This document shows positions 25,848-35,399 of a stretch of DNA of 64,000 bases, piece by piece. Both the position numbers and the translations under genes were made by a program. The stretch spans positions 496,001-560,000 of the forward strand of contig JBCCMQ010000001.1 of NCBI GenBank assembly GCA_039026235.1, in the 5' to 3' direction. Origin of the DNA: JBCCMQ01 sp039026235 (lineage in GTDB: Bacteria > Pseudomonadota > Alphaproteobacteria > Rhodobacterales > Rhodobacteraceae). Position 1 is the first letter of the stretch, and each line of letters starts with the position of its first letter. The notes below the pieces were generated by a model that saw nothing but the letters and a program-made list of their open reading frames with translations, searched no databases and had not been told where the DNA came from.

Positions 25848-26585
25848 ATGACCAGACCGGACCCGTTTCGCCATCACCCCAACCTGCGCGGAAAGATCAT
25901 CGATCCGGAACACTCGTTCTTTCGCGATTTCCGGCCGGAACGGGTCTTCGAGATCCTAAGCCGGCAAGGGATGGATGCCTCGTGGTGCCGCAGCGAGGAC
26001 GCGATTGAGCGGGACCGGCATGCTGCCTACGCCAACCACGAGGGAGATCTGTGGTTTTTTGCCTATGGGTCGCTGATGTGGGACCCGGCCGTGCCATTCG
26101 CCGAGGTCCGGCGGGCGCGCGTCTACGGTTTTGCCCGTTCCTTCTGCCTTGTCGATGATCTTGGCGGCAGGGGCAATGCGGCTTCACCCGGCCTTATGGC
26201 AGCGCTTGATACCGGCCACCATTGCAATGGTCTTGTGTTCCGTATCGAGGCCGCCGACGTCGAAGAAGCCACCCACAGCCTGTGGAGCCGCGAAATGATC
26301 GGCACCAGTTATCTGCATGCCGTTCTTCCCGCCGAAACCGATTTTGGCCCGGTGCCGGCCACGTCTTTTATCGTCAATCCCGAGGGAAATGAGATCCGCC
26401 GCGATATTTCACGCGCTGATCAAGTGCGGTTTCTGGCGCGGGGCAGGGGCTTTCTGGGAACGAGTTTTGACTATCTCAAATCCGTGGTGGACCAGTTTGA
26501 TGCACTCGGCATTGAGGATGCCGACGTTCAGGCGCTTTATGCCGAGGTGTTGGATTTCATGGCACGCGATGTGACCGCGTCCTAG
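25848..26585 (+). CDS. ChaC-like gamma-glutamylcyclotransferase
   Basis: The 245-residue protein has WFFAYGSLMWDP (69-80), the ChaC substrate-binding YGSL loop; GGRGNAASPGLM (106-117); and the catalytic glutamate E149 in LWSREMIGTSY. ChaC enzymes cleave glutathione to 5-oxoproline and Cys-Gly in the cytoplasm. The family is often called a cation-transport regulator in older annotation. Its stop codon shares three bases with that of the convergent LOG-type gene. Confidence 0.88.
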   Translation: MTRPDPFRHHPNLRGKIIDPEHSFFRDFRPERVFEILSRQGMDASWCRSEDAIERDRHAAYANHEGDLWFFAYGSLMWDPAVPFAEVRRARVYGFARSFCLVDDLGGRGNAASPGLMAALDTGHHCNGLVFRIEAADVEEATHSLWSREMIGTSYLHAVLPAETDFGPVPATSFIVNPEGNEIRRDISRADQVRFLARGRGFLGTSFDYLKSVVDQFDALGIEDADVQALYAEVLDFMARDVTAS

Positions 26586-27139
26586 GGTCGAAGGCCATCG
26601 AGCACACTTAAAGCCTCCGGCACATCCGGGACGGCCTTGACGAATTCCAGCAGCGAAGGCGCGGCGAATCCCTGCGCGACAACATGGTCCAATAGCGCCA
26701 GAAGCGGATCCCAAAAGCCATCGATGCCAACCACAAGGATCGGCTTGCTGTGCAGTCCCAACTGAGCCCAGGTGAGGATTTCAAAGAACTCGTCCAGCGT
26801 TCCGGCGCCGCCGGGAAAGATGACAAACGCGTCCGAGTTCATGAACATGACTTTCTTCCGTTCATGCATTGTCTCGGTGACAATGAAACTGTGCAGATCG
26901 CGCTTGCCGACCTCGCGATTGACAAGATGCTCGGGAATGACGCCGAATGTTTCGGCGCCGTTGTTCTGAGCGCTGCGCGCCACGCTGCCCATGAGACCCA
27001 CATCGCCCGCGCCGTAAACCAGCCGCCAGCCCCTTGCCGCGATGCTCTTTCCAAGCAGTTCCGCAGCTTTGGTGTACTCCGGCGACACGCCCGGGCGTGA
27101 CCCGCAGAACACACAAATTGATAACGATGACACAGACAT
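26582..27139 (-). CDS. LOG-family nucleoside 5'-monophosphate phosphoribohydrolase
   Basis: The 185-residue protein has VFCGSRPG (10-17), RLVYGAGDVGLMG (39-51) and the diagnostic PGGAGTLDEFFE (109-120), with the Arg/Lys cluster MHERKKVM (91-98) used for the phosphate. This is the TIGR00730/LOG family, once misnamed lysine decarboxylase. Characterised members split AMP or cytokinin nucleotides into base and ribose 5-phosphate. The ATG at 27139 is preferred to an upstream start at 27199. The gene ends on top of the convergent ChaC-like gene. Confidence 0.9.
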   Translation of the reverse strand: MSVSSLSICVFCGSRPGVSPEYTKAAELLGKSIAARGWRLVYGAGDVGLMGSVARSAQNNGAETFGVIPEHLVNREVGKRDLHSFIVTETMHERKKVMFMNSDAFVIFPGGAGTLDEFFEILTWAQLGLHSKPILVVGIDGFWDPLLALLDHVVAQGFAAPSLLEFVKAVPDVPEALSVLDGLRP

Positions 27140-27240
27140 AGACGGCGCTTTCGGCTTCGTGCTTTGACCCGTGATAGCGGCGTTGCTATGGTCGCTCAAG
27201 TTTGCGGATGTCGCGCTGCCTTTAAATGAGGTTGAGGCTT

Positions 27241-28935
27241 ATGGCCCAGAGATCGGGCTCGACGATCGGTGCGGGGGCACTTGTCGGAGCTTTGCTGGCC
27301 ACGGCTTTTGTCGTTCTGGCCTACATTATCTATCTCGGCGCCCAGCCGCAGCAGGTGCCGGAAGGGCAGGAGATCGCCGCGGCTGATCAATCCGGCGCCG
27401 GGACCACCGGTGGGGCGGAAACGCCCATTGCTGAAGCGCCTTCGGCTGATGAGGGCGGAACTGGAACGTCTGGATCGGACATCGGCGACAGTGTTGATGA
27501 TACTGAAGTTGCCGAAGACAGCGATCCGGGAGAAACCACGCCAAGCGATATCCCCGAATTCGATCTTGTGCGTGTTGCCCCGGATGGCAGCACGGTTGTG
27601 GCCGGACGGGCGCCGCCCGGATCGGACGTGCGCATCCTGATCGACGGCGGTGAGGTCAGCCGAGGAACGGCCGATGACCGGGGCAACTTCGTGTCAATTT
27701 TCTTTATTGAACCCAGTAGCATAGCGCGCGTTGTTAGCCTTGATGCCAGTCTGCCCGGGGGTGAACGCCGCCTTTCCGAGGCGGCCGTAATTCTGACGCC
27801 GAATGCGGTTGCAGACACCACGGCAGTGGCCGAGGCCACCGGAACGGACGGTGTGCGCGAAGACAGTACCGACGCAGGTGAGACGCAACTGGCTCTTGCC
27901 GGGCCAGAGACAGGCGACGACGGCGGTGAAGGCAGTGCCGGTGCTGGCGCCACTTACCTGCCGGAAGACACTGTCCCGATGCCAGGCGGTGTGGCGGAAG
28001 ACGAGGTGCTGGAAAGCACCGGTGACGCCGTTGCGCGCGCGCCTGCAGATACCGATTTGGACGAACCTGCCGCCACTGTGGCGACCAATGGAACGGATAG
28101 CGACCGGACGGCCGCGGCGGCGGAAGACCCGGGTGCTGCCCAGCAACCCGACGCTGGAGGCGAGACCGAGCCTGCCCTGTCCGCCGGGGACACTGGCGAT
28201 GACGGTGTGGCGCCCGTCACCGAGGACACTGCTGACCAGGCTGTTGTCGAGACCGTAGAGGTCGAGACGGCGCCCGCGCGGGAAAGATCGCCCGAAGTCA
28301 TGGTCGAAGCGCCGGGCGCACAAACCGTGACGCCCGAGCCGTCCACCGGCCCCAGTGTCGCCTTGGCTGCGCCGGCCCCGTCCGCGCCGGGCGTTGTGCT
28401 TGTCGATCCCAGTGGCACACGCGTCCTGCAGGCACCGGATGGCGTTGCGCCGGAATTGCTGGAAAATCTGGTCCTCGATGCAATCAGCTATGATGACACG
28501 GGCGACGTGGCCCTGTCGGGCCGTTCCGGTCAGGCGGACGGCTTCGTTCGGGTCTACATCAACAACCGTCCCATTCTGACCGAAGCGATCGACGATGATG
28601 GCAACTGGCGTGCCGACCTTCCTGAAATAGACAGCGGCGTTTACACGTTGCGTGTGGACGAGGTGGATGCCTCGGGCGCGGTCACGTCGCGGATCGAGAC
28701 GCCATTTCAGCGCGAAGACGAAGGCGTTCTGGCGGAAGCCCAGGCGCTGGCGACGGAAAGCGGCAGCACGCAACTGCAGCTGGTGACCGTCCAGCCCGGT
28801 TTCACGCTTTGGGGGATTGCGACAAGCAATTACGATGACGGCTTTGAATATGTGCGCATCTATGAAGCCAACCGGGATCAGATACGGGACCCGGACCTGA
28901 TCTATCCGGGACAGGTTTTCACAGTCCCAAACTAA
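27241..28935 (+). CDS. Membrane-anchored acidic protein with C-terminal LysM domain
   Basis: The product has about 564 residues. TGAGG precedes the ATG at 27241. A transmembrane helix near residues 11-31 anchors a long, Asp/Glu/Ala/Gly/Thr-rich low-complexity region, followed by two Ig-like segments (VRVAPDGSTVVAGRAPPGSD and VALSGRSGQADGFVRVYINN). The C-terminal LysM domain (about 510-563) includes VQPGFTLWGIATSNY and IYPGQVFTVPN. LysM binds peptidoglycan, so the protein should span from the inner membrane to the cell wall. Such proteins are common in Rhodobacterales and not functionally defined. Confidence 0.82.
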   Translation: MAQRSGSTIGAGALVGALLATAFVVLAYIIYLGAQPQQVPEGQEIAAADQSGAGTTGGAETPIAEAPSADEGGTGTSGSDIGDSVDDTEVAEDSDPGETTPSDIPEFDLVRVAPDGSTVVAGRAPPGSDVRILIDGGEVSRGTADDRGNFVSIFFIEPSSIARVVSLDASLPGGERRLSEAAVILTPNAVADTTAVAEATGTDGVREDSTDAGETQLALAGPETGDDGGEGSAGAGATYLPEDTVPMPGGVAEDEVLESTGDAVARAPADTDLDEPAATVATNGTDSDRTAAAAEDPGAAQQPDAGGETEPALSAGDTGDDGVAPVTEDTADQAVVETVEVETAPARERSPEVMVEAPGAQTVTPEPSTGPSVALAAPAPSAPGVVLVDPSGTRVLQAPDGVAPELLENLVLDAISYDDTGDVALSGRSGQADGFVRVYINNRPILTEAIDDDGNWRADLPEIDSGVYTLRVDEVDASGAVTSRIETPFQREDEGVLAEAQALATESGSTQLQLVTVQPGFTLWGIATSNYDDGFEYVRIYEANRDQIRDPDLIYPGQVFTVPN

Positions 28936-28986
28936 GCACCCCTAGGCCATTCAGGACCGGCAAGGTCACGCCCCACGAAAATCGCC

Positions 28987-29019
28987 GCCATGGGCCTAGA
29001 AGCCGGCCCTGGCCATGGC
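28987..29019. terminator. Imperfect stem-loop between LysM gene and Atm1-type gene
   Basis: GCCATG (28987-28992) pairs with CATGGC (29014-29019), extended by GGCC (28993-28996) with GGCC (29005-29008) after a bulge. There is no U-tract, and the structure ends 12 bases before the GTG start of the next gene. It may be a weak terminator or may shape the next leader. Confidence 0.25.
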
Positions 29020-29031
29020 TAGATTTAGCCC

Positions 29032-30861
29032 GTGAGCGACGCAAGCATTTCCACGGCCGAGGCCAGAGCCAGCGGATGGCGCACAATGCGCAAGGTCGCG
29101 CCCTACCTGTGGCCCGCTGACCGGCCTGACGTGAAACTGCGGGTTGTGATCGCGCTTCTGGCGCTGCTCGTGGCCAAGATCATCGCCGTGGGAACCCCGT
29201 TCTTTTACAAGACCGCCGTGGATGCGCTGACGGGCGAAGGCGCGAGCACGGGTTGGATGGTGGCCATGGGGGCGGTCGGCCTGACCGTCGCCTACGGAAC
29301 GGCGCGGTTCATGACCATCGCCTTTCAAGAGATCCGCGATGTGGTCTTCGCGCCCGTGGCGTTCGGGGCGCTCCGAAGGCTGGCGCTTGAAACTTTCACC
29401 CACATTCACAGGCTTTCGCTGCGTTACCACATCACCCGCAAGACCGGCGGGCTGAGCCGGATAATCGAACGCGGGGTCAAGGGCGTCGATTTCCTGCTGC
29501 GTTTCATGGTCTTCTCGATCGGCCCGCTTCTGGTCGAACTTGCGATGATTGCCGTCGTGCTCGCAGTGGTCTTCGACATCTCGTATCTGGTGGTCGTTTT
29601 GGTTACCGTTGTCCTTTACGTCGTTTTCACGACCCAGGTCACCGAATGGCGTGTCAAGATCCGCAAGGTCATGAACGACCGCGATACCGAGGCCAACCAG
29701 AAGGCCATCGACAGCCTGCTGAATTTCGAGACAGTCAAGTACTTCGGCGCCGAGATCCGCGAAGCGGAACGCTATGACCAGTCCATGCGGGACTATGAGC
29801 GCGCGTCGCTCAAAACAAGCTACAGCCTGGCATTTCTGAACCTTGGGCAGGGCATCCTGATCAACACCGGTCTGGTGGTCGTCATGGCAATGGCGGCGAT
29901 GGGCGTTCAGCGGGGCACGCTGACGGTCGGCGATTTTGTCATGGTCAATTCCTACATGCTTCAGGTGATGTTACCGCTCAACATGCTGGGCTATGTCTAC
30001 CGCGAAATCCGCCAGGGTCTCATTGATATGGCCGAGATGTTCGATCTGCTCGAACAACCCTCCGAGGTGGCTGACAAGGCCGGTGCCGCCGAGTTGGCGG
30101 TGTCGGGCGGTGAGCTATCTTTCGATGCCGTGGCATTCGGGTACGAAGAAGACCGCGCGATCCTGCAGGATGTTTCCCTGACGGTTGAGCCCGGACAGAC
30201 GCTGGCCATAGTCGGTCCTTCGGGGTCCGGCAAATCGACCATCGGCCGTCTGCTGTTCCGCTTCTATGATGTCACCGGCGGCGCAATCCGCATTGACGGG
30301 CAGGACATTCGTGACGTGACCCAGGACAGCCTGCACCGGGCCATCGGCGTGGTGCCGCAGGATACGGTGCTGTTCAACGACACGATCTTCTACAATATTT
30401 GCTACGGTCGGCCCGACGCCACGCGCGGCGAGATCGAGGCCGCTGCAAAGGCCGCTGAAATCCATGACTTTATCGAAAGCCTTCCTGAAGGCTATGATAC
30501 GGCAGTGGGTGAGCGTGGCCTGAAGCTGTCGGGCGGCGAAAAACAGAGGGTTGGTATCGCCCGGACGATCCTGAAGGACCCGCCAATCTTGCTTCTGGAT
30601 GAAGCGACCAGTGCGCTGGATACCGAGACCGAAGCCGAAATCCAGCATCAGCTGACGGCCATCGGCAAAGGGCGCACGGTGATCACCATCGCCCATCGCC
30701 TGTCGACGATTGCGGATGCAGATCGCATTGTGGTGCTGGACAAGGGTCACATCGTCGAAGAGGGCACGCATGCCGAGCTTCTGTCAAAGGATGGCCGCTA
30801 TGCCGGTCTTTGGCATCTTCAGGCGGCCGAGCAAGACGACAGTGTGGAAGCGGCCGAGTAA
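29032..30861 (+). CDS. ABC transporter, Atm1/HMT-type half-exporter
   Basis: The 609-residue half-transporter has an N-terminal six-helix ABC membrane domain (about 45-330) and a C-terminal ATPase. Walker A is GPSGSGKST near 394-402, the signature LSGGEKQRVGIART near 499, and Walker B LLLDEATSALD. The sequence SLRYHITRKTGGLSRIIERG is characteristic of the Atm1/ABCB7 subfamily. Characterised members export glutathione conjugates or polysulfides and link to Fe-S or heavy-metal homeostasis. The start is GTG. Its stop is 3 bases from that of the convergent GNAT gene. Confidence 0.88.
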   Translation: MSDASISTAEARASGWRTMRKVAPYLWPADRPDVKLRVVIALLALLVAKIIAVGTPFFYKTAVDALTGEGASTGWMVAMGAVGLTVAYGTARFMTIAFQEIRDVVFAPVAFGALRRLALETFTHIHRLSLRYHITRKTGGLSRIIERGVKGVDFLLRFMVFSIGPLLVELAMIAVVLAVVFDISYLVVVLVTVVLYVVFTTQVTEWRVKIRKVMNDRDTEANQKAIDSLLNFETVKYFGAEIREAERYDQSMRDYERASLKTSYSLAFLNLGQGILINTGLVVVMAMAAMGVQRGTLTVGDFVMVNSYMLQVMLPLNMLGYVYREIRQGLIDMAEMFDLLEQPSEVADKAGAAELAVSGGELSFDAVAFGYEEDRAILQDVSLTVEPGQTLAIVGPSGSGKSTIGRLLFRFYDVTGGAIRIDGQDIRDVTQDSLHRAIGVVPQDTVLFNDTIFYNICYGRPDATRGEIEAAAKAAEIHDFIESLPEGYDTAVGERGLKLSGGEKQRVGIARTILKDPPILLLDEATSALDTETEAEIQHQLTAIGKGRTVITIAHRLSTIADADRIVVLDKGHIVEEGTHAELLSKDGRYAGLWHLQAAEQDDSVEAAE

Positions 30862-30864
30862 CCC

Positions 30865-31641
30865 CTAGCCAGGGTTTTTTTCAAGCCGGGCCATTCCGGG
30901 ATGTGCCAGTGCCCAGTTGAACCTTTCCAGCGCTGCGGCGGGCAACGCGTCGCCATGGGCCGCCTCTAGCGCACTCAGCGCCCCAGCCTTTGGCAGTACA
31001 CCTTCGGCCACGAACGCGCCGGCGCGGCAGGCGGACTGCGCAGCGACCGCGGCTTTGGTCTGCAAGGGCGCTTCGGCCAACCGCCAGATGTCAAAATCAT
31101 GGATCAACCGGCATTTCTCGACACTATATTCGTGAAGGACCGCGCAGCGCTCCGCCGGGCGAAGACCGGCGCGGGCCAAAAGCTTGCCTGAGGCCGGATT
31201 GATGCCGTCCCAGTAGACACCATAGATTTGGCCGATATTCGGGATTGCCCACAGTCTTTCCGCGATGGCGTCAACGGCCTCGCCCATCAGGCCGCGTCCG
31301 TGCCAGCGGCGGGCGGATGCGTAGAACAACTCGCCGTGCCAGCGTCCGTCGACCAGTTCCATCCAGGTGCCGCCGATCCCGAAAAACTGCGTCGGATCTT
31401 CGCGAAAATACATTGCGTAAAGACCGGCGCCGCCTGCTTCATTTATCGTGCGACCATCACCCATCGTCATGATGCTAAGCCATTTTTCGGCAAAGGCGTG
31501 GGCGTTCTCAGGTCGGCGCGCGTCGTGGGCCAGCATTACGGCGACGGACGGATCGCCGAAGATGTCGGTGGCCACGTGTTCGACGTCCGCCTGGGCATAG
31601 GGCCGCAGTACCAGTCGGTTGGTTTCAAGCGTCTTGGACAT
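30865..31641 (-). CDS. GNAT-family N-acetyltransferase
   Basis: The N-terminal 170 residues form a GNAT domain of the RimJ-like type: LETNRLVLRPYAQADVEHVA at the start and GRGLMGEAVDAIAERLW for acetyl-CoA binding. The C-terminal 80 residues (KAAVAAQSACRAGAFVAEGV onward) are alanine-rich and not part of the domain. The acceptor is unknown. Convergent with the Atm1-type gene and 16 bases downstream of the RND permease start-to-end direction (same strand). Confidence 0.75.
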   Translation of the reverse strand: MSKTLETNRLVLRPYAQADVEHVATDIFGDPSVAVMLAHDARRPENAHAFAEKWLSIMTMGDGRTINEAGGAGLYAMYFREDPTQFFGIGGTWMELVDGRWHGELFYASARRWHGRGLMGEAVDAIAERLWAIPNIGQIYGVYWDGINPASGKLLARAGLRPAERCAVLHEYSVEKCRLIHDFDIWRLAEAPLQTKAAVAAQSACRAGAFVAEGVLPKAGALSALEAAHGDALPAAALERFNWALAHPGMARLEKNPG

Positions 31642-31657
31642 CGCTCAATTGTCGGCC

Positions 31658-34600
31658 CTATTCGGCGGCCCTCAGGTTGTCGGGATCGCCGCCCTGATCT
31701 GGCCAGTCCGCCGGCAGATCGCCGTGGACCGTCGCTTGGGCCGGTCCGGCGGCAAGCGCAGGGGTGGGCCCGGGAAGGGCAAGCGCGCCAAAGTCCCAGA
31801 TCAGTTCCGGCGCGGGAATGCGCTTGGCCTCACGGCGCAGCGCCCAGTCCCGGGCGGCCTGGCTGGTACGGCCCATCGAAAGCCGTGCGAAGAGAACCGC
31901 AAAGAAATGTGCGTAGGACGACGCCCAGACCCTGACGGCCAGCATCGACGGCGTGAAGATCAGTGTGAGCGCTGTGGCGATACCCAATCCGAAAACCACG
32001 GCCGTCGCCAGCTGCTTCCACCAAAGCGCCGTGGGCGCATCGATAGAATAGCCGCCTGCAATGAAATCAAGGCTCAACCCGAACATCATCGGCGCCAGAC
32101 CGGCCATGGTGGTGATCGTAGTCAAAAGGACCGGCCGGATCCGCACTTCTGCGGTGCGCACGATCGCTTCGATCCGCGGCATATAGCGGCTGTATTCCTG
32201 ATAGGTGTCGATAAGAACGATGTTGTTGTTCACCACGATGCCCGCCAGGGCGACAATGCCGGTGCCCGTCATGATGATCGAAAACGGCTGGTTCATTACC
32301 AGCATACCGATCAGAACGCCCGTCGTTGACAGGATGACCGCCAGAAGGACCAGCACAGCGTTATAAAAGCTGTTGAACTGTGCCAGCAGGATGATGAACA
32401 TCAGCCCCAAGGCGCCGGCGAAGGCCGAAACGAGAAACTGGCCGCTTTCCGCCTGTTCTTCCTGGTCACCGGTCCATTCCCAGCCAAGGCCCGGGCCCAG
32501 CGGCTGATCGGTGCTCAACCATTCGGTCAGCACCTCGATGCGTTCATTGGCATTGACGGGGATGACCTTCCAACCCTCGTCGCTGATCCGGTTCTGAACG
32601 TCGCTGTTGCTGTTTGCTTCTTCAGAGTTCAGTACCTCGATGATCTCGCCGTCCGCATTCACCAGCTTCACAAGATCGGCCGTCACATCGGCCTTGACGT
32701 CGAAGTGGCGCTGTTGATCGACCCGGTCGATCTTTCCCAGCTTTTCGACCGGTGTCCGGGTGATAAAATTCGCCAGCGGGACAAGGCCATCGTTGGTGCG
32801 TACGCGCAGTGTGTCCAAGGTCGACAAAACCCTGTCTTCTTCGGGCAGTCGCACCCGGATCTCGATCTCTTCGTCCGAGCTGTCGATGCGCATGGTGTCC
32901 AGAAGGATGCCGCGCGTCACCAGTTGGACCATGGCGCCAACCGTTGCCACATCGGCCCCGAAACGCCCGGCCTTTTCGACATCCACGTCGATCTGCCAAT
33001 CGATCCCTGGCAGGGGCAGCGTGTCTTCGATGTCGATCAGGCCAGGGGTGTCTTCGAATTTGGCCCGCGCCGTTTGCGCCGCGGCGATCAGATTTTCCCA
33101 GTTCTCGCCCGAAATTCTCAGATGAACCGGCTTGCCCGAGGAAGGACCGCGGCTGAGATCCAGGATCTCGGTGTAGATGCCAGGCACCTGGTTAAGTTTT
33201 TCCTGCAGGTTGGCAAGAACGACATCTCCGTCCAGTTCCTCGATCCCTGCGCGGTCGTCCCAGGGTATCAGTTCCAGCTGCAGCTGCCCGATAGTGTCCA
33301 AGGGCGGTTGCGCTCCACCCGTATTGTTGTTGAGCCCGCCTTCGCCCGAGAAGGTGAAAACCGACTTTACGCCTTCGGTGGCCAGCGTGATTTTCTCGAC
33401 CTGTGATACCAGCGCATCCTTCTCGGCCAGGCTCACGTTGCCGCGTGCACGGACATAAACGATGGCCTGCTCGGGCTCGGATTCGACAAAGAACTCAACG
33501 CCGTTGTTGTTCTGGCCGTAGAGCGCGAAGACGTTCATCACGATAAAAACGATCCCGCCAATGGCCACGACCGGCATCACCGGATTGCCGGTAATAAACC
33601 GGATGAAATAGCCGAAGGGCGTCCGCCTTATCCCGCCCCGTATCTTGTTCTGGCGCCGCTCGATCTTGGCCGATCCCATGGTGATCGCGCTCAGTGAAGA
33701 GCCCACAAGAAACAGGATGGCACCCGGCAGAATGGCCAGGCTTCCGCTGGGCGCGCTGTCCCCCAAAAGATAGCTGGGGTTCAGCATCTGCATGGCCCCC
33801 ACAAAGGTCATGTAGACGGACGGCAAAACCAGCAGGGCGCGCACGAACCAAGGCAGACGCGTGCGCAGTGATGCGCTCGCCCGCTCAAAGCTGCGGGTCA
33901 GGCGCCCGGACACGCCCCCCATCACCGGAAGGTAGATCAGCGCCACCACGAGCGATGCTGATAGAACGAAGATCAGTGTCACCGGCAGCATGCCCATGAA
34001 CTGCCCGGGCACACCCGGCCAGAAGAGCATCGGCAGGAACGCGCAAAGGGTCGTGGCGGTCGACGATACGATTGGCCAGAACATGCGCTTTGCGGCTTCG
34101 ACATAGGCCCGCATGGGGCCCGTGCCTTCGCGTATGCGACGGTCGGCGTATTCGACGACGACGATGGCCCCGTCAACCAGCATGCCCACCGCCAGAATGA
34201 GCCCGAACATGACGATGTTCGAGACCGCGACGCCCATGACGGCCAGGAACGCAAAGCACAGCAGAAACGATGTCGGGATTGCAAAGCCCACAAGCAGGGC
34301 GGGCCGCATGCCAAGCGCCGCCAGGACCACGATCATAACAAGAGCGATGGCGGTCAGAACCGACCCCTCAAGCTGACGCACCATGGATTGAACCTGGGTC
34401 GACTGGTCCATTGAGGTGCCGACCTGCAAGACCTCTTGCAGCTCGGCCGGCCATTTCTGGCGCTCGGCTTCGACGGTCTCGCGCACAAGCGCTGTCGTAT
34501 CGATCAGGTTGAACCCTTTGCGCTTGACGATCTGAAGCGCGAGCGTGGGCTCACCGTTAAAGCGGGCCACACCTTCGCGGTCTTCGAACGTCAGACGGAT

Positions 34601-35377
34601 GTCGGCCAGATCGCCCAGCGTTACCACCCGGTCGCCGTCGGTCTTAACCGGCAGATCAAAAACGTCGCGCGGTTCATCGAACGACGACGGAATCTTCACG
34701 GCAAAAGCGCCGCCTTCGGTTTCAACATCGCCCGCCGCGATCAGCTGGTTGTTGTTGACCACCACATTGATCAGTTCCGCCGCCGTCACGTTGTAGGATT
34801 CTAGACGCAGCGGGTCGATGATCACCTCGACCATCTCATCGCGCTGGCCGGTCAGACCGGCTTCGAGCACGGGTTCAAGGGACTCGATGCGCTTCTGAAG
34901 ATCTTTCGCCACCCGAAGCAGCGTACGCTCTGGAACCGGGCCGGACAGGTTCACGATAATGATGGGAAACTCAGAAAAATTGATCTCGTTGATCGAATAT
35001 TTTTCAGCGCCTTCCGGGAATTCGGCCTCGACCGTGTTCATGCGGTCGCGTACATCGGCCAGGATCTTGGTCTTGTCCCAGCCAAACTCAAATTCCAGCG
35101 CCACACCCGCATAGCCTTCCGAGGCCGTGCCGGACATTGACTTCAGCCCGTCTAGGTCGGACAGCTCGGTCTCCATCGGTTTGACCAACAGTTTTTCACT
35201 GTCTTCGGCCGAAATGCCGGGGAAGGGCAGCGAGACGAAAAGGGCCGGAACCTCGATGTCCGGCTCACCCTCTTTTGGCAGATTGGCGTATGAAAACGCG
35301 CCGGCGAGAAGCGACAATGCAATGAACGCGATAACCATACGGGCCCTTGATGCGGCCCAATCGACTATTCCCGTCAT
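31658..35377 (-). CDS. RND efflux transporter permease, unusually long
   Basis: This is an inner-membrane RND pump of 1239 residues; ordinary HAE1 permeases have about 1040. Start at 35377 gives the standard first helix (VIAFIALSLLAGAFSYANLP). TM4 reads AVGMLVDGAIVVVEY, so the first of the two proton-relay aspartates of AcrB is kept (D402) and the second is Gly403. TM10 reads IVVNNNIVLID, lacking the AcrB lysine. Two additional hydrophobic segments lie at about 511-531 and 545-566, between the halves. The C terminus has a 60-residue Pro/Ala-rich extension. Its adaptor gene ends 22 bases upstream, so the pair forms an operon. Confidence 0.88.
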   Translation of the reverse strand: MTGIVDWAASRARMVIAFIALSLLAGAFSYANLPKEGEPDIEVPALFVSLPFPGISAEDSEKLLVKPMETELSDLDGLKSMSGTASEGYAGVALEFEFGWDKTKILADVRDRMNTVEAEFPEGAEKYSINEINFSEFPIIIVNLSGPVPERTLLRVAKDLQKRIESLEPVLEAGLTGQRDEMVEVIIDPLRLESYNVTAAELINVVVNNNQLIAAGDVETEGGAFAVKIPSSFDEPRDVFDLPVKTDGDRVVTLGDLADIRLTFEDREGVARFNGEPTLALQIVKRKGFNLIDTTALVRETVEAERQKWPAELQEVLQVGTSMDQSTQVQSMVRQLEGSVLTAIALVMIVVLAALGMRPALLVGFAIPTSFLLCFAFLAVMGVAVSNIVMFGLILAVGMLVDGAIVVVEYADRRIREGTGPMRAYVEAAKRMFWPIVSSTATTLCAFLPMLFWPGVPGQFMGMLPVTLIFVLSASLVVALIYLPVMGGVSGRLTRSFERASASLRTRLPWFVRALLVLPSVYMTFVGAMQMLNPSYLLGDSAPSGSLAILPGAILFLVGSSLSAITMGSAKIERRQNKIRGGIRRTPFGYFIRFITGNPVMPVVAIGGIVFIVMNVFALYGQNNNGVEFFVESEPEQAIVYVRARGNVSLAEKDALVSQVEKITLATEGVKSVFTFSGEGGLNNNTGGAQPPLDTIGQLQLELIPWDDRAGIEELDGDVVLANLQEKLNQVPGIYTEILDLSRGPSSGKPVHLRISGENWENLIAAAQTARAKFEDTPGLIDIEDTLPLPGIDWQIDVDVEKAGRFGADVATVGAMVQLVTRGILLDTMRIDSSDEEIEIRVRLPEEDRVLSTLDTLRVRTNDGLVPLANFITRTPVEKLGKIDRVDQQRHFDVKADVTADLVKLVNADGEIIEVLNSEEANSNSDVQNRISDEGWKVIPVNANERIEVLTEWLSTDQPLGPGLGWEWTGDQEEQAESGQFLVSAFAGALGLMFIILLAQFNSFYNAVLVLLAVILSTTGVLIGMLVMNQPFSIIMTGTGIVALAGIVVNNNIVLIDTYQEYSRYMPRIEAIVRTAEVRIRPVLLTTITTMAGLAPMMFGLSLDFIAGGYSIDAPTALWWKQLATAVVFGLGIATALTLIFTPSMLAVRVWASSYAHFFAVLFARLSMGRTSQAARDWALRREAKRIPAPELIWDFGALALPGPTPALAAGPAQATVHGDLPADWPDQGGDPDNLRAAE

Positions 35378-35399
35378 CTCAGTGTTCCCATCTGCCGTT

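Noticed and set aside
27694..28773. A 359-codon open frame on the minus strand
   Set aside because: Arg/Gly-rich shadow of the acidic LysM gene.
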